Source: an uncultured Clostridia bacterium
GTDB lineage: Bacteria > Bacillota > Clostridia > Peptostreptococcales > Acidaminobacteraceae
NCBI GenBank assembly: GCA_927417275.1
Contig: CAKMJV010000041.1
Location: 1-54,517 of the forward strand
Reading direction: 5' to 3'
Length of the DNA: 54,517 nucleotides
Part shown: positions 27,189 to 35,026 of the stretch, in pieces
How the letters are laid out: every line of letters begins with the position of its first letter
How positions within the stretch are numbered: the first letter of the stretch is position 1
Program-made: the position numbers and the translations under genes
The notes under the pieces: generated by a model
What the model saw: the letters and a program-made list of their open reading frames with translations, nothing else
Databases searched by the model: none
Told to the model about the DNA's origin: nothing

Positions 27189-27258
27189 GTTTTTCTTCCT
27201 CCTTAACATTTGTAATTATTTTTTGGCTTTTCGCCTCTATATTTTACGTAATTTGTGA

Positions 27259-28476
27259 TTAACTGATGGTTTGAAACATATCAAACATCGGCATAATCAT
27301 GGAAATTACGATAAAACCAATCATCACTGCCATGACCACGATCATCGCAGGTTCTAAGATAGCGATCATACGACTGATAGCAGAATCGAGTTCCTCATCG
27401 TAAAAATCAGCAGTTTTCTCTAGCATTTCTTCCAGCGCACCAGACTCTTCGCCGATGCCCACCATACTAATCATCATCGGTGGAAATACGCCGACTTTTC
27501 TAAGTAGGAGACTTAAACTGGACCCTTTTTTAATGTCCTCAGTAACTTTCCCGATGCCATCGATGACCACTTGGTTGTTGGTAACCGTAGCGGCCGATTC
27601 TAGTGCCTGTATAATTGGTATACCACTGGCAAGCAGTGTGGAAAGGGTACGGGTAAAGCGGGATGTGGCGATTTTAGCAATCGGCGTTTTTAGACCGGGT
27701 ATCTTAAACTTAAAGCGATCAAAGGCGCGCTTGCCAGGTGTGGTTTTTAGGAGTTGTCGCATAAACGCGATAAAGCCTACGATGACGATGATGAAGATGT
27801 ACCAGTAGTTCTGTATGGCGTCACTCATGGCAAGTAGCACACGTGTGGGGCCTGGTAGTTCTACACCAGACGAGGTGAACATGGTCATAAACGTCGGCAT
27901 GACGAAGGTGAGCATAAAGACCACCATGGTTATGGCGAGTATACTTAAAATCATCGGGTACATCATGGCCCCTTTGATCTTAGAGTTGATTTTGTTTTCT
28001 TTCGTGTAGTGCTCGGACATACGCTCTAGCACACTGTCGAGGTTACCTGTTAACTCCCCTGCTTCAACCATGTTGATTAACAGTTTCGGGAACACCTTTG
28101 GATGAGGTTTCATGGTGGCTGAGAGTATTTCACCCTTTTGTACCTGGATGGTCATGTCTTTTACGGTGGCTCTTAGGGTGCGGTTGTCTGCTTGATTCGC
28201 TAATACGTCCAAACATGTAATGAGCGGCATACCTGCTGCAAGCATGGTATGTAGTTGTTTACAAAAGATCGCAACATCTTTTACTTTAACCCGTGGATTA
28301 AAGAGTTCCAGTTGACTGACATCCTGACCTCTTACTTCTTCTTTTTCCACTTTAACTGGGGTGTGTCCTTTGGCGCGGATCAACTGAACGAGTTCTTCCT
28401 TTGACTCCGCACGATATGTGGTATAGATGATTTTTCCCTTTAAATCGATTTCTTTGCACTGAAAAGACGTCGTCAC
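27259..28476 (-). CDS. pilC: PilC, T4P inner-membrane platform protein
   Basis: About 405 residues with the two repeated T2SSF domains: FCKQLHTMLAAGMPLITCLDVL and TRTLSTLLASGIPIIQALES, each with GE(L/E)(S/T)G-type signatures (VEAGELTGNLD, VGIGEESGALEEML), and three TM helices. A GTG at 28476, 6 nt after an AGGGGGG SD, is preferred to the ATG two codons upstream, which abuts the SD. It forms the membrane hub that the PilB and PilT motors turn. Confidence 0.93.
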   Translation of the reverse strand: MTTSFQCKEIDLKGKIIYTTYRAESKEELVQLIRAKGHTPVKVEKEEVRGQDVSQLELFNPRVKVKDVAIFCKQLHTMLAAGMPLITCLDVLANQADNRTLRATVKDMTIQVQKGEILSATMKPHPKVFPKLLINMVEAGELTGNLDSVLERMSEHYTKENKINSKIKGAMMYPMILSILAITMVVFMLTFVMPTFMTMFTSSGVELPGPTRVLLAMSDAIQNYWYIFIIVIVGFIAFMRQLLKTTPGKRAFDRFKFKIPGLKTPIAKIATSRFTRTLSTLLASGIPIIQALESAATVTNNQVVIDGIGKVTEDIKKGSSLSLLLRKVGVFPPMMISMVGIGEESGALEEMLEKTADFYDEELDSAISRMIAILEPAMIVVMAVMIGFIVISMIMPMFDMFQTIS

Positions 28477-28505
28477 GTGCATCCCCCCTCAACCTTTATC
28501 TAAAT

Positions 28506-29564
28506 TTAGTACATGGAAACTTGTTTCATCACCATATCCAAATCCACTGCGTATTTCTTAAGTGTTGCCAAATCGATGATTCTGCGTTTATAAAGATCCA
28601 GCAGCGAAGCGTCCATGGTCATCATGCCGATGCCAGACCCCGTTTGAATCACGGTTTGCATCTGATGGGTTTTGCCTTCGCGGATGAGATTTCTTATGGC
28701 TGGATTTGCAACCATGATCTCAAAAGCCGCTACGCGCCCATTGCCATCGGCCTTAGGTAGAATTTGCTGTGAAACCACGGCTTCTAGCACGGATGCCAGT
28801 TGGATTCTAATCTGCTGTTGTTGGTGCGGCGGAAAGACATCGATGATGCGATCTACCGTTTTTGCTGCCCCGATGGTATGCAAGGTGGATAAGACCAAGT
28901 GACCCGTTTCTGCAGCGGTGATGGCGGTGCTTATGGTTTCAAGATCGCGCATCTCACCCACCAATATGACATCGGGATCTTGCCTAAGGGCTGCCCGAAG
29001 TGCATTTGCAAAGGAATGGGAGTCGTTGCCGATTTCTCTTTGATTGATTACGCTTTTGTCGTGTTTGTGTAGGTACTCGATGGGGTCTTCGATGGTCATG
29101 ATGTGATCGTTTCGAACCGCATTCATATGACCGATCATGGCTGCAAGTGTGGTGGATTTACCACTGCCTGTAGGTCCCGTTACGAGGATGAGTCCCCTTT
29201 GCTTCATGGCAAGGTCTTTTAAAATCACAGGGAGTTTTAAATCGTCCATGCTCGGGATCGTAAGTGCCACTACCCGAAGCGCCATGCTGTAACTGCCTCT
29301 TTGCTTATAGATGTTTACGCGAAAGCGTCCCAGTCCAGGGTTTGAATACGAAAAATCCAGTTCGCCTTTTTTTTCAAATGCGATGATTTGATCTTCTGTT
29401 AGCATCTCACGGATGATTTTAAGGGTTTCTTCTGGCATTAAGCGTTCTTCATTCATGCGGATAAGTTTGCCGTTCACGCGCATTATCGGCGGTGATGCGA
29501 CGGTGAGGTGCACATCTGAGGCACCTGATTCTACTGCGACTTTTAATATTTCTAAGATTCTCAT
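28506..29564 (-). CDS. pilT: PilT-family pilus retraction ATPase (first copy)
   Basis: 352 residues. ASDVHLTVASPPIMRVNGKL at the N-terminus, Walker A GPTGSGKST, TIEDPIEYLHKH (Asp box), Walker B VGEMRDLETIST, LSTLHTIGA (His box) and AIRNLIREGK, the PilT signature. It lies between pilB and pilC, 12 nt after pilB, with SD GGGGGG. It powers disassembly and twitching motility. It differs from the copy at 19559 mainly in the linker and C-terminus. Confidence 0.93.
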   Translation of the reverse strand: MRILEILKVAVESGASDVHLTVASPPIMRVNGKLIRMNEERLMPEETLKIIREMLTEDQIIAFEKKGELDFSYSNPGLGRFRVNIYKQRGSYSMALRVVALTIPSMDDLKLPVILKDLAMKQRGLILVTGPTGSGKSTTLAAMIGHMNAVRNDHIMTIEDPIEYLHKHDKSVINQREIGNDSHSFANALRAALRQDPDVILVGEMRDLETISTAITAAETGHLVLSTLHTIGAAKTVDRIIDVFPPHQQQQIRIQLASVLEAVVSQQILPKADGNGRVAAFEIMVANPAIRNLIREGKTHQMQTVIQTGSGIGMMTMDASLLDLYKRRIIDLATLKKYAVDLDMVMKQVSMY

Positions 29565-29576
29565 TTGCCCCCCAGA

Positions 29577-31259
29577 TTATTCATCAAAACTAAATGTCAT
29601 TCTCAAGAGTTCATCGATGGTGGTGATGCCTTCACGCACCAATTCTCGACAGGTTTCGTTCAGTGTGGTGAGTCCTTTTTCTTTGGCACGGATTTTTATG
29701 TCGTCGATGCTTCTGTTTAAACTGATCATGCCTCTGATTTCACGGTCGATGACCAAGACTTCGTGAATCGCCGTTCTGCCTGAGTATCCTGTGTGGTTAC
29801 ATGCGTTACAGCCAGTGCCTTTGGTAAGGTTCATTTTTTGATCCACTGGATAACCCAGTATTTTTAAATCTTCTATAGCAGCCTCATAAGATGTTTTACA
29901 TTTGAGGCATACTTTCTTGACGAGACGCTGTGCGATGATGCCCACAGTTGCAGATGAAATCAAGTAACTTTCGATGCCCATGTCTTGAAGTCTGGAAATG
30001 GTGCTTACGGTGTCATTTGTATGGATGGTCGATAGCACGATGTGACCTGTAATCGCAGCACGTACAGCGATTTCTGCCGTCTCTATGTCTCGTATCTCAC
30101 CCACCATGACGATGTCGGGGTCTTGACGGAGGATAGAACGTAGGCCCGTTGCAAAGGTTAGACCTGCTTTATTGTTTACTTGTACCTGATTGATGCCTTC
30201 GAGTCTATATTCTACGGGGTCTTCCACGGTGATGATGTTTTTCGACGTTTGATTGAGTTCTTTGAGTATGGAATATAGCGTCGTGGTTTTACCACTGCCT
30301 GTTGGTCCCGTCACGAGGATGATGCCCTCTGGTACTTTCATGATTTTCTCTAACAATTCAAGGTTATGGTCGGTAAATCCGAGGTCTTCTTTGTGAAGCA
30401 CCAAACTGTTTCGATCCAATAATCGTATAACCACTTTCTCGCCGTATACCGTAGGTAAAACGGATATACGCATGTCGATGGGATACCCTTCGATGACGGT
30501 TTCAACCCTGCCATCTTGAGGCACTCTCTTTTCAGAGATGTTCATTTTGCCCATGATTTTGATACGGGTCACCAATGCAGAATGTGTGGACTTACCAGGT
30601 GACATCACTTCTCTGAGTTCACCATCTATACGGTAGCGAATACGCACACTTTTTTCAAACGGTTCGATGTGAATATCGCTGGCTTTGCTTTTAACCGCTT
30701 GTGTGATGACGGTGTTAACCAATCGAACGATGGGGGCATTGGCTACATCGGCGTCTTCTTCGGAGATTTCTTCGTCGTTTAGGCCCGATTGTGACTTAAA
30801 CTCTTCCACCGCACGTTCTGCGCGCTCTGACGCATCGTAATAGCGGTTAATGGCACGTGCGATGTCTTGTTGTGCACTGATCACCACTTCCAGTTCAAGG
30901 CCAGTGATGATGCGAATATCGTCTTTTGCGATCATATCCAGTGGGTCCGACATGGCCACGGTGAGTTTGTTTTTCTCAAGTTTTATAGGGATGGCCATAT
31001 GTTTTCTGGCCAGTGATTCACTGATGAGTTTCGGTACTTTGCCATCGATATATAGGCTATTAATGTCTAAGTAAGGAATCTGGTACTGTTCTTCTAACAC
31101 TCTAAAGAGTTGATCTTCTGCGAGCCAACCTTGTGCGATTAAAACAGCGCCTAATTTTTGTCCCGTACCTCTTTGTAGGTCTAAAGCCTTAAAAAGTTGT
31201 TCTTCTGTGATAATGCCATCTTTAACCAGGATATCTCCTAGCCTCATCTTTAACTTCAT
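29577..31259 (-). CDS. pilB: PilB, T4P extension ATPase with MshEN c-di-GMP-binding domain
   Basis: 560 residues. The N-terminus holds two consecutive 24-residue motifs (6-29, starting RLGDILVKDG; 35-58, starting KLGAVLIAQG), each ending LxxLxxQ-type, which is the c-di-GMP-binding pattern of MshEN domains. A second N-terminal module follows, then the secretion ATPase: Walker A GPTGSGKTT, TVEDPVEY, Walker B VGEIRDIETA, and a zinc tetracysteine (CLKC ... CNAC). It is the first gene of the operon, 160 nt after a c-di-GMP riboswitch terminator. The SD is GAGG. Extension activity is therefore likely controlled by c-di-GMP at two levels. Confidence 0.95.
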   Translation of the reverse strand: MKLKMRLGDILVKDGIITEEQLFKALDLQRGTGQKLGAVLIAQGWLAEDQLFRVLEEQYQIPYLDINSLYIDGKVPKLISESLARKHMAIPIKLEKNKLTVAMSDPLDMIAKDDIRIITGLELEVVISAQQDIARAINRYYDASERAERAVEEFKSQSGLNDEEISEEDADVANAPIVRLVNTVITQAVKSKASDIHIEPFEKSVRIRYRIDGELREVMSPGKSTHSALVTRIKIMGKMNISEKRVPQDGRVETVIEGYPIDMRISVLPTVYGEKVVIRLLDRNSLVLHKEDLGFTDHNLELLEKIMKVPEGIILVTGPTGSGKTTTLYSILKELNQTSKNIITVEDPVEYRLEGINQVQVNNKAGLTFATGLRSILRQDPDIVMVGEIRDIETAEIAVRAAITGHIVLSTIHTNDTVSTISRLQDMGIESYLISSATVGIIAQRLVKKVCLKCKTSYEAAIEDLKILGYPVDQKMNLTKGTGCNACNHTGYSGRTAIHEVLVIDREIRGMISLNRSIDDIKIRAKEKGLTTLNETCRELVREGITTIDELLRMTFSFDE

Positions 31260-31335
31260 GGTTGCCTCGTTTCTATTATGATTTATCGTCTCTTTATTAT
31301 AAATGATTCATGGAGTCATTTGGCGTCTCGTTTGG

Positions 31336-31352
31336 TTTTGTCATTGACAAAA
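31336..31352. repeat. 17-bp palindrome in the pilB leader
   Basis: TTTTGTCA-T-TGACAAAA, perfect 8-bp arms, with a further GTGTCATT half-site to the right. It lies between the riboswitch terminator and pilB. Could be an operator or an RNA hairpin. Confidence 0.5.
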
Positions 31353-31373
31353 TCGTGTCATTCCAATCGTTTT

Positions 31374-31392
31374 AAGTTGTAAAAAGACAACT
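31374..31392 (-). other. Leader hairpin downstream of the riboswitch terminator
   Basis: AAGTTGT and ACAACTT arms, 7 bp, 5-nt loop, in the untranslated leader between the terminator and pilB. Role unknown. Confidence 0.4.
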
Positions 31393-31421
31393 TCTTTCCT
31401 ACAACTACATGCTTTTTGATA

Positions 31422-31452
31422 ACAAAAAAGACTGCAGTCCCAAAACTGCAGT
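31422..31452 (-). terminator. Riboswitch expression-platform terminator
   Basis: GACTGCAG-TTTTGGGA-CTGCAGTC followed by TTTTTT on the minus strand. Its 5' arm (31445-31452) is where the 3' strand of the aptamer's closing helix should be, so the two structures look mutually exclusive. Confidence 0.85.
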
Positions 31453-31527
31453 CGATCGATCATAGCGTTATGCCTTAGATTCAAACTTTGCGTCCTGCAT
31501 TTTCATACAGTTTGCCCAATATGTTGT
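31445..31527 (-). promoter_or_regulatory. Class I c-di-GMP riboswitch (GEMM-I) aptamer
   Basis: Reading the minus strand the GEMM-I landmarks come in order: TTGGGCAAAC (31509-31518), the P2 stem CTGTAT-GAAA-ATGCAG with its GAAA tetraloop (31494-31509), GACGCAAAG (31485-31493), TCTAAGG (31472-31478) and CTATGAT (31458-31464). Spacing matches the family. It lies between a strong promoter and a terminator upstream of pilB, so it controls the T4P operon. Overlap of the closing helix with the terminator arm suggests that c-di-GMP favours read-through (an ON switch), which is inference. Confidence 0.87.
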
Positions 31528-31549
31528 TGTTTAGCTCATCTAATAACCC

Positions 31550-31578
31550 TATTATACTCTAATGATATTCGCTTGTAA
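31550..31578 (-). promoter_or_regulatory. Promoter of the T4P operon
   Basis: Minus strand -35 TTTACA (31573-31578), 17-bp spacer, -10 TATAAT (31550-31555). Transcription should start near 31543, a few nucleotides before the riboswitch aptamer. Confidence 0.8.
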
Positions 31579-31644
31579 ATCCTAAAATTAGGCGTTTGGT
31601 CCTATTTTTACAGACATTTTACATGTTCTTGCAAAAAGACAAGT

Positions 31645-32436
31645 TTAAAGGATAAAGTCAAGGACTTTTTCACTAAATATTCCCACTAAATAGGTTGCGA
31701 TCGCGATAAAGGGGCCAAACGAAATCATGGCGTTTTTGTCCTTTTTCATAACCATGATCCAGAAAAGTCCAAAGATGCCCCCTAATACGTAGGATAGCCA
31801 AATGGTCGCAAGTGAAAGTTGCCACCCCAAAAAGAGACCGATGGGTGCAAAGACTTTTACATCTCCCATGCCGAGGACGTCTTTTCGAAAGACCAACTGC
31901 CCCCCTATGGCCAAGCTGAGCATGAGTAGAAACGGGATCAACACACCTAAGACGGGTTCAAACCAGGCAGCACTCGGATATAGTGTCTCTTTGTGAAACA
32001 CGTGTAAAGTCGCGGGAATGAGTCCTAAGAGTAATCCTGTAAGGACCAATTTGTTGGGAATGCGTTGGTGATCGAAGTCGATGAAAAAGACCACGGTCAA
32101 AAAGGCGGTTAAAATCCATAACAGGGGTGTTTTGAGCGCGAAACCATGCACATGATAAACGGATAAGAAGAGCAACCCTTGTGTGAGTTCAACCCAAAGA
32201 TAACGACTGGCTATTTTGATGCCGCAGTGTCTGCAACGTCCTTTTAAGAAAAGCCAACTGAGTATAGGCACCAAATCTTTGCCGGTCAAAGTCGTACCGC
32301 AGTTGCCACAGCGTGAACGCGGCGTTACGACACTCATTTTTTCTGGTATGCGATAGATGCACACATTTAAGAACGAGCCGATTACGGTGCCAAATACAAA
32401 CACCAGTATACTTATGTATAGGTTCCAAATATCCAC
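31645..32436 (-). CDS. pilD: Prepilin peptidase / N-methyltransferase (PilD)
   Basis: 263 residues. N-terminal FGTVIGSFLNVCIYRIP, then the zinc-binding C-x2-C pairs SRCGNCGTTL and CRHCGIKIA, then membrane helices with the catalytic aspartates in VVFFIDFDHQRIPN and GMGDVKVF. This is the complete bifunctional A24A enzyme that cleaves prepilins after Gly and methylates the new N-terminus. It is transcribed ahead of the riboswitch promoter as its own unit. No clear terminator was seen between it and the T4P promoter. Confidence 0.95.
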   Translation of the reverse strand: MDIWNLYISILVFVFGTVIGSFLNVCIYRIPEKMSVVTPRSRCGNCGTTLTGKDLVPILSWLFLKGRCRHCGIKIASRYLWVELTQGLLFLSVYHVHGFALKTPLLWILTAFLTVVFFIDFDHQRIPNKLVLTGLLLGLIPATLHVFHKETLYPSAAWFEPVLGVLIPFLLMLSLAIGGQLVFRKDVLGMGDVKVFAPIGLFLGWQLSLATIWLSYVLGGIFGLFWIMVMKKDKNAMISFGPFIAIATYLVGIFSEKVLDFIL

Positions 32437-32604
32437 GCGTGCCTCCTCATGTCCTAGAATCTATAGTAGCACATCTCAAAAAACTTTCAAGCGTAAGTTT
32501 AATGGGCAAGTTTAATAAAACTTTAATGCTTTTGATGGTCTTTTTATAAGAATCAAGGGTATAATAGTAGTAATTATTATGGATTTATTTCGGAGGACGA
32601 TTAC

Positions 32605-33531
32605 ATGCGAGATTTTAGCAATTTGGATGACATTGCAAAGCAAATGGCCCAAAGAGATTATTTAATAAAAAAGAGGAAGCAATTGGTGGTGTCTCTTACG
32701 GCATTATCACAGGAAGAAATACGTTTACAGTCCGAACTCAAAAAGGAAACGCATGAGTATCGCAGCATCGAAAAATTATCCATCAAAAAACTCTTGTCCC
32801 TATTTTCAGACAAATACGAGGAGATGATGGATAAGGAATACCGAGAGATGAAAATCGCTCAGTATAAATACGAACGGTTACTGGAAACCATCAAGTCACA
32901 GCAAGAACAACTCCGTCACATCACAGAATTACTGACACATTATGAAGATGTAGAAAATCAATATACAGAAATGTTAGAGACCAAGCGGATTTGGGCCAGT
33001 CAAAATGGGTTTGATGTCATCGCAGATTTTGAACACAGTTTGCTTATGCAAAACCGAAAACTCAAGGAACTCGATGAAGCGTTAAGCGCTTGTAAAAAAC
33101 TCATTATGAGTTTAAGCAGTGCAAAAGACGATTTGGCTTCGGCGAAAAACTGGGGCATCTTCGATATTTTAGGGGGTGGCCTTATCCCAAGCCTCGTCAA
33201 ACACGACCATATTAAGCGGGCTTCACAGTATATTAAGGATTCCAGTGAGAAAGCGGCCATCTTATCCAGAGAACTGGGCGATTTAAGTATGTTCTTTAGC
33301 ATCGAACAAATCGAAATCGATTCGCTTTCAAAGACCTTCGATACTTTTTTTGACAATATTTTTTCTGACATGTCCATCCAAGAACAAATCAATACCGCAT
33401 ATGAGAACATCTGTCACAACTATGAAACCGCGCGGATTCTATTTGAAAAACTTGAGACGTATCGAAAAGAAATCCTGGAAGAACTCTCAAAAATTACAAA
33501 AGAAAGAAACGAACTCATTCATTCTTTATAG
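32605..33531 (+). CDS. Cytoplasmic coiled-coil protein of unknown function
   Basis: 308 residues, strongly charged (K, E, D), with long coiled coils (about 15-115 and 250-305) around a short conserved-looking middle segment AKNWGIFDILGGGLIPSLV that precedes a KHDHIKRA stretch. The same middle pattern occurs in hypothetical coiled-coil proteins of Firmicutes; I know no function for it. No signal peptide or TM. SD CGGAGG 9 nt upstream of the ATG at 32605; a TATAAT at 32560-32565 is a probable -10, without a clear -35. It is transcribed divergently from pilD. Confidence 0.7.
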   Translation: MRDFSNLDDIAKQMAQRDYLIKKRKQLVVSLTALSQEEIRLQSELKKETHEYRSIEKLSIKKLLSLFSDKYEEMMDKEYREMKIAQYKYERLLETIKSQQEQLRHITELLTHYEDVENQYTEMLETKRIWASQNGFDVIADFEHSLLMQNRKLKELDEALSACKKLIMSLSSAKDDLASAKNWGIFDILGGGLIPSLVKHDHIKRASQYIKDSSEKAAILSRELGDLSMFFSIEQIEIDSLSKTFDTFFDNIFSDMSIQEQINTAYENICHNYETARILFEKLETYRKEILEELSKITKERNELIHSL

Positions 33532-33535
33532 CGCA

Positions 33536-33582
33536 AAAAAACAACCTTAGACGACTGTAATAAGTCCTTTAAGGTTGTTTTA
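33536..33582. terminator. Bidirectional terminator
   Basis: AAACAACCTTA ... TAAGGTTGTTT with an inner GAC/GTC helix and A/T-runs at both ends. It serves the plus-strand coiled-coil gene and the minus-strand AKR-FUSC-hemerythrin operon. Confidence 0.85.
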
Positions 33583-33605
33583 TCGTCTATTGCTATCAAT
33601 CGGGT

Positions 33606-34001
33606 TTATAAATACGATTTATACTTAAAATCCGATCCTTTAATGTGCTCTAATATCCACGCAGATAAGAAATTAAGCAGATTTTTTAACACTTCTTCCT
33701 CTTTTAAGTCAAGTCGGTCTGTGGTGATGCCATCTAAAAATGAAACAAATTTAGCATGTTCTTCTTTATGCGCCTCTAGTTCTGGAAATCCGATTTCTTT
33801 AAGCAGTAACTCTTCATCTCTAAAATGATTCATCACGTAGAAATTTAATTTGATGATAATCCGTATGATTTCGTCATAGTCTCTTAAATCTCTTTCGGAC
33901 TGATTAAATATCGTTTCCACCTGGTTGGTTAACTCAACTAATTTTTTGTGTTGCGAATCAATTAAATCATTGCCCACACTCAACGCCATATCCCAAATCA
34001 T
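33606..34001 (-). CDS. Bacteriohemerythrin
   Basis: 131 residues, a four-helix-bundle di-iron O2-binding protein. Ligands visible: His in IDSQHKKL, His in YVMNHFRDEE with the following Glu, the two His of EAHKEEH, His of LEHIKGSD and its final Asp. The ATG at 34001 was chosen because GGGAGGGAC lies just before it; the frame extends 39 nt further upstream without an SD. It follows the FUSC gene by 20 nt. Likely role: O2 storage, delivery or sensing in a strict anaerobe. Confidence 0.92.
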   Translation of the reverse strand: MIWDMALSVGNDLIDSQHKKLVELTNQVETIFNQSERDLRDYDEIIRIIIKLNFYVMNHFRDEELLLKEIGFPELEAHKEEHAKFVSFLDGITTDRLDLKEEEVLKNLLNFLSAWILEHIKGSDFKYKSYL

Positions 34002-34021
34002 AAAAGTCCCTCCCATCGCTG

Positions 34022-35020
34022 TTAATCGACGATAAAGCACGCTGCCGTTTGCATCGCCGCTCGATACATCTCGGTTATATAACGCTCATCTGTAAGGTCA
34101 AGCGCTTGGTATCTTTCATAGGTTGCTCTTAGCGGTTTTAAATCGACAAATTTCGTAGCCACGGTGTTTTTCACATCGCCGATGAGATGCTTTATCTCCT
34201 GTAGTCTAATCAAGTCCGCTGCCTCTTTTTCATACTTCATCCGATACATAATAACATCTAAGAAATAGTGGGTCAAGTCTCTAAGTGCTTTTAGGGCCAT
34301 GCCATATTGTTCCACGCGATTCACATCGCTTTGATCCGGTTTAATGGCATATAGTTGACCGATAACCGAATCAATGTCTGAAAACAGACCCGTAATCTCT
34401 GTCTTAAGCGGTTGTAAATCACCTGCCTCTTGTTCCTTTATATACGTCTCCAAATGCGTTTCTAAACACTCGATGATGTAAACCAAGCGTTTTTTTAACA
34501 TGGAGTTATAAAAAAACAGTGAAAACAGATAATTATAAAAAATCGCGATGCCCACGCCCGTTCCTAACGCTAAAAGACGTAATCTCAAAGTCAATAGCAT
34601 ACTGGGCATACCCGAGGCATCCATCTGAATGTATTGGGTCATATAAATCGCCGTGAATATCGCCACAGGCGAAACCATGCGCCAGTTAAATTTTAATGAG
34701 ATATACATGGTCATGGCCACTGCAAGTGGTATGGTTAACCAATTGATGCCAAAAATACCGACGAAGATCGCCGTCACAGCGCCGCCTAAAACGGTCGCTT
34801 TTATTTGATTAATGCCACTTTTTATCCCCGTAATATTCACGGCTTCCAGCGTCATCATCATACCGAAAAACAACGAAATCATATCACGCCCCACGATTTC
34901 ATGATCGTGAAACAACACATATGCCGTTAGTATACTGACAAAGCCCTTTAGTATATATAAATGCGAATCATAGAGCATCGCAGGTCTGCTGAGTTTAAAA
35001 ATATTTAACACCGATTTCAT
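34022..35020 (-). CDS. FUSC/aromatic-acid-exporter-family membrane protein
   Basis: 332 residues. The N-terminal half (about 20-180) holds five to six TM helices with ISLFFGMMMTLEAVNIT and IKATVLGGAVTAIFVGIFG, the pattern of ArAE/FUSC proteins. The C-terminal half is a soluble helical domain (about 185-325). Most characterised relatives are putative efflux components for aromatic or organic acids. Substrate unknown. It starts 6 nt after the AKR gene, so both are cotranscribed. Confidence 0.7.
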   Translation of the reverse strand: MKSVLNIFKLSRPAMLYDSHLYILKGFVSILTAYVLFHDHEIVGRDMISLFFGMMMTLEAVNITGIKSGINQIKATVLGGAVTAIFVGIFGINWLTIPLAVAMTMYISLKFNWRMVSPVAIFTAIYMTQYIQMDASGMPSMLLTLRLRLLALGTGVGIAIFYNYLFSLFFYNSMLKKRLVYIIECLETHLETYIKEQEAGDLQPLKTEITGLFSDIDSVIGQLYAIKPDQSDVNRVEQYGMALKALRDLTHYFLDVIMYRMKYEKEAADLIRLQEIKHLIGDVKNTVATKFVDLKPLRATYERYQALDLTDERYITEMYRAAMQTAACFIVD

Positions 35021-35026
35021 TTACCA

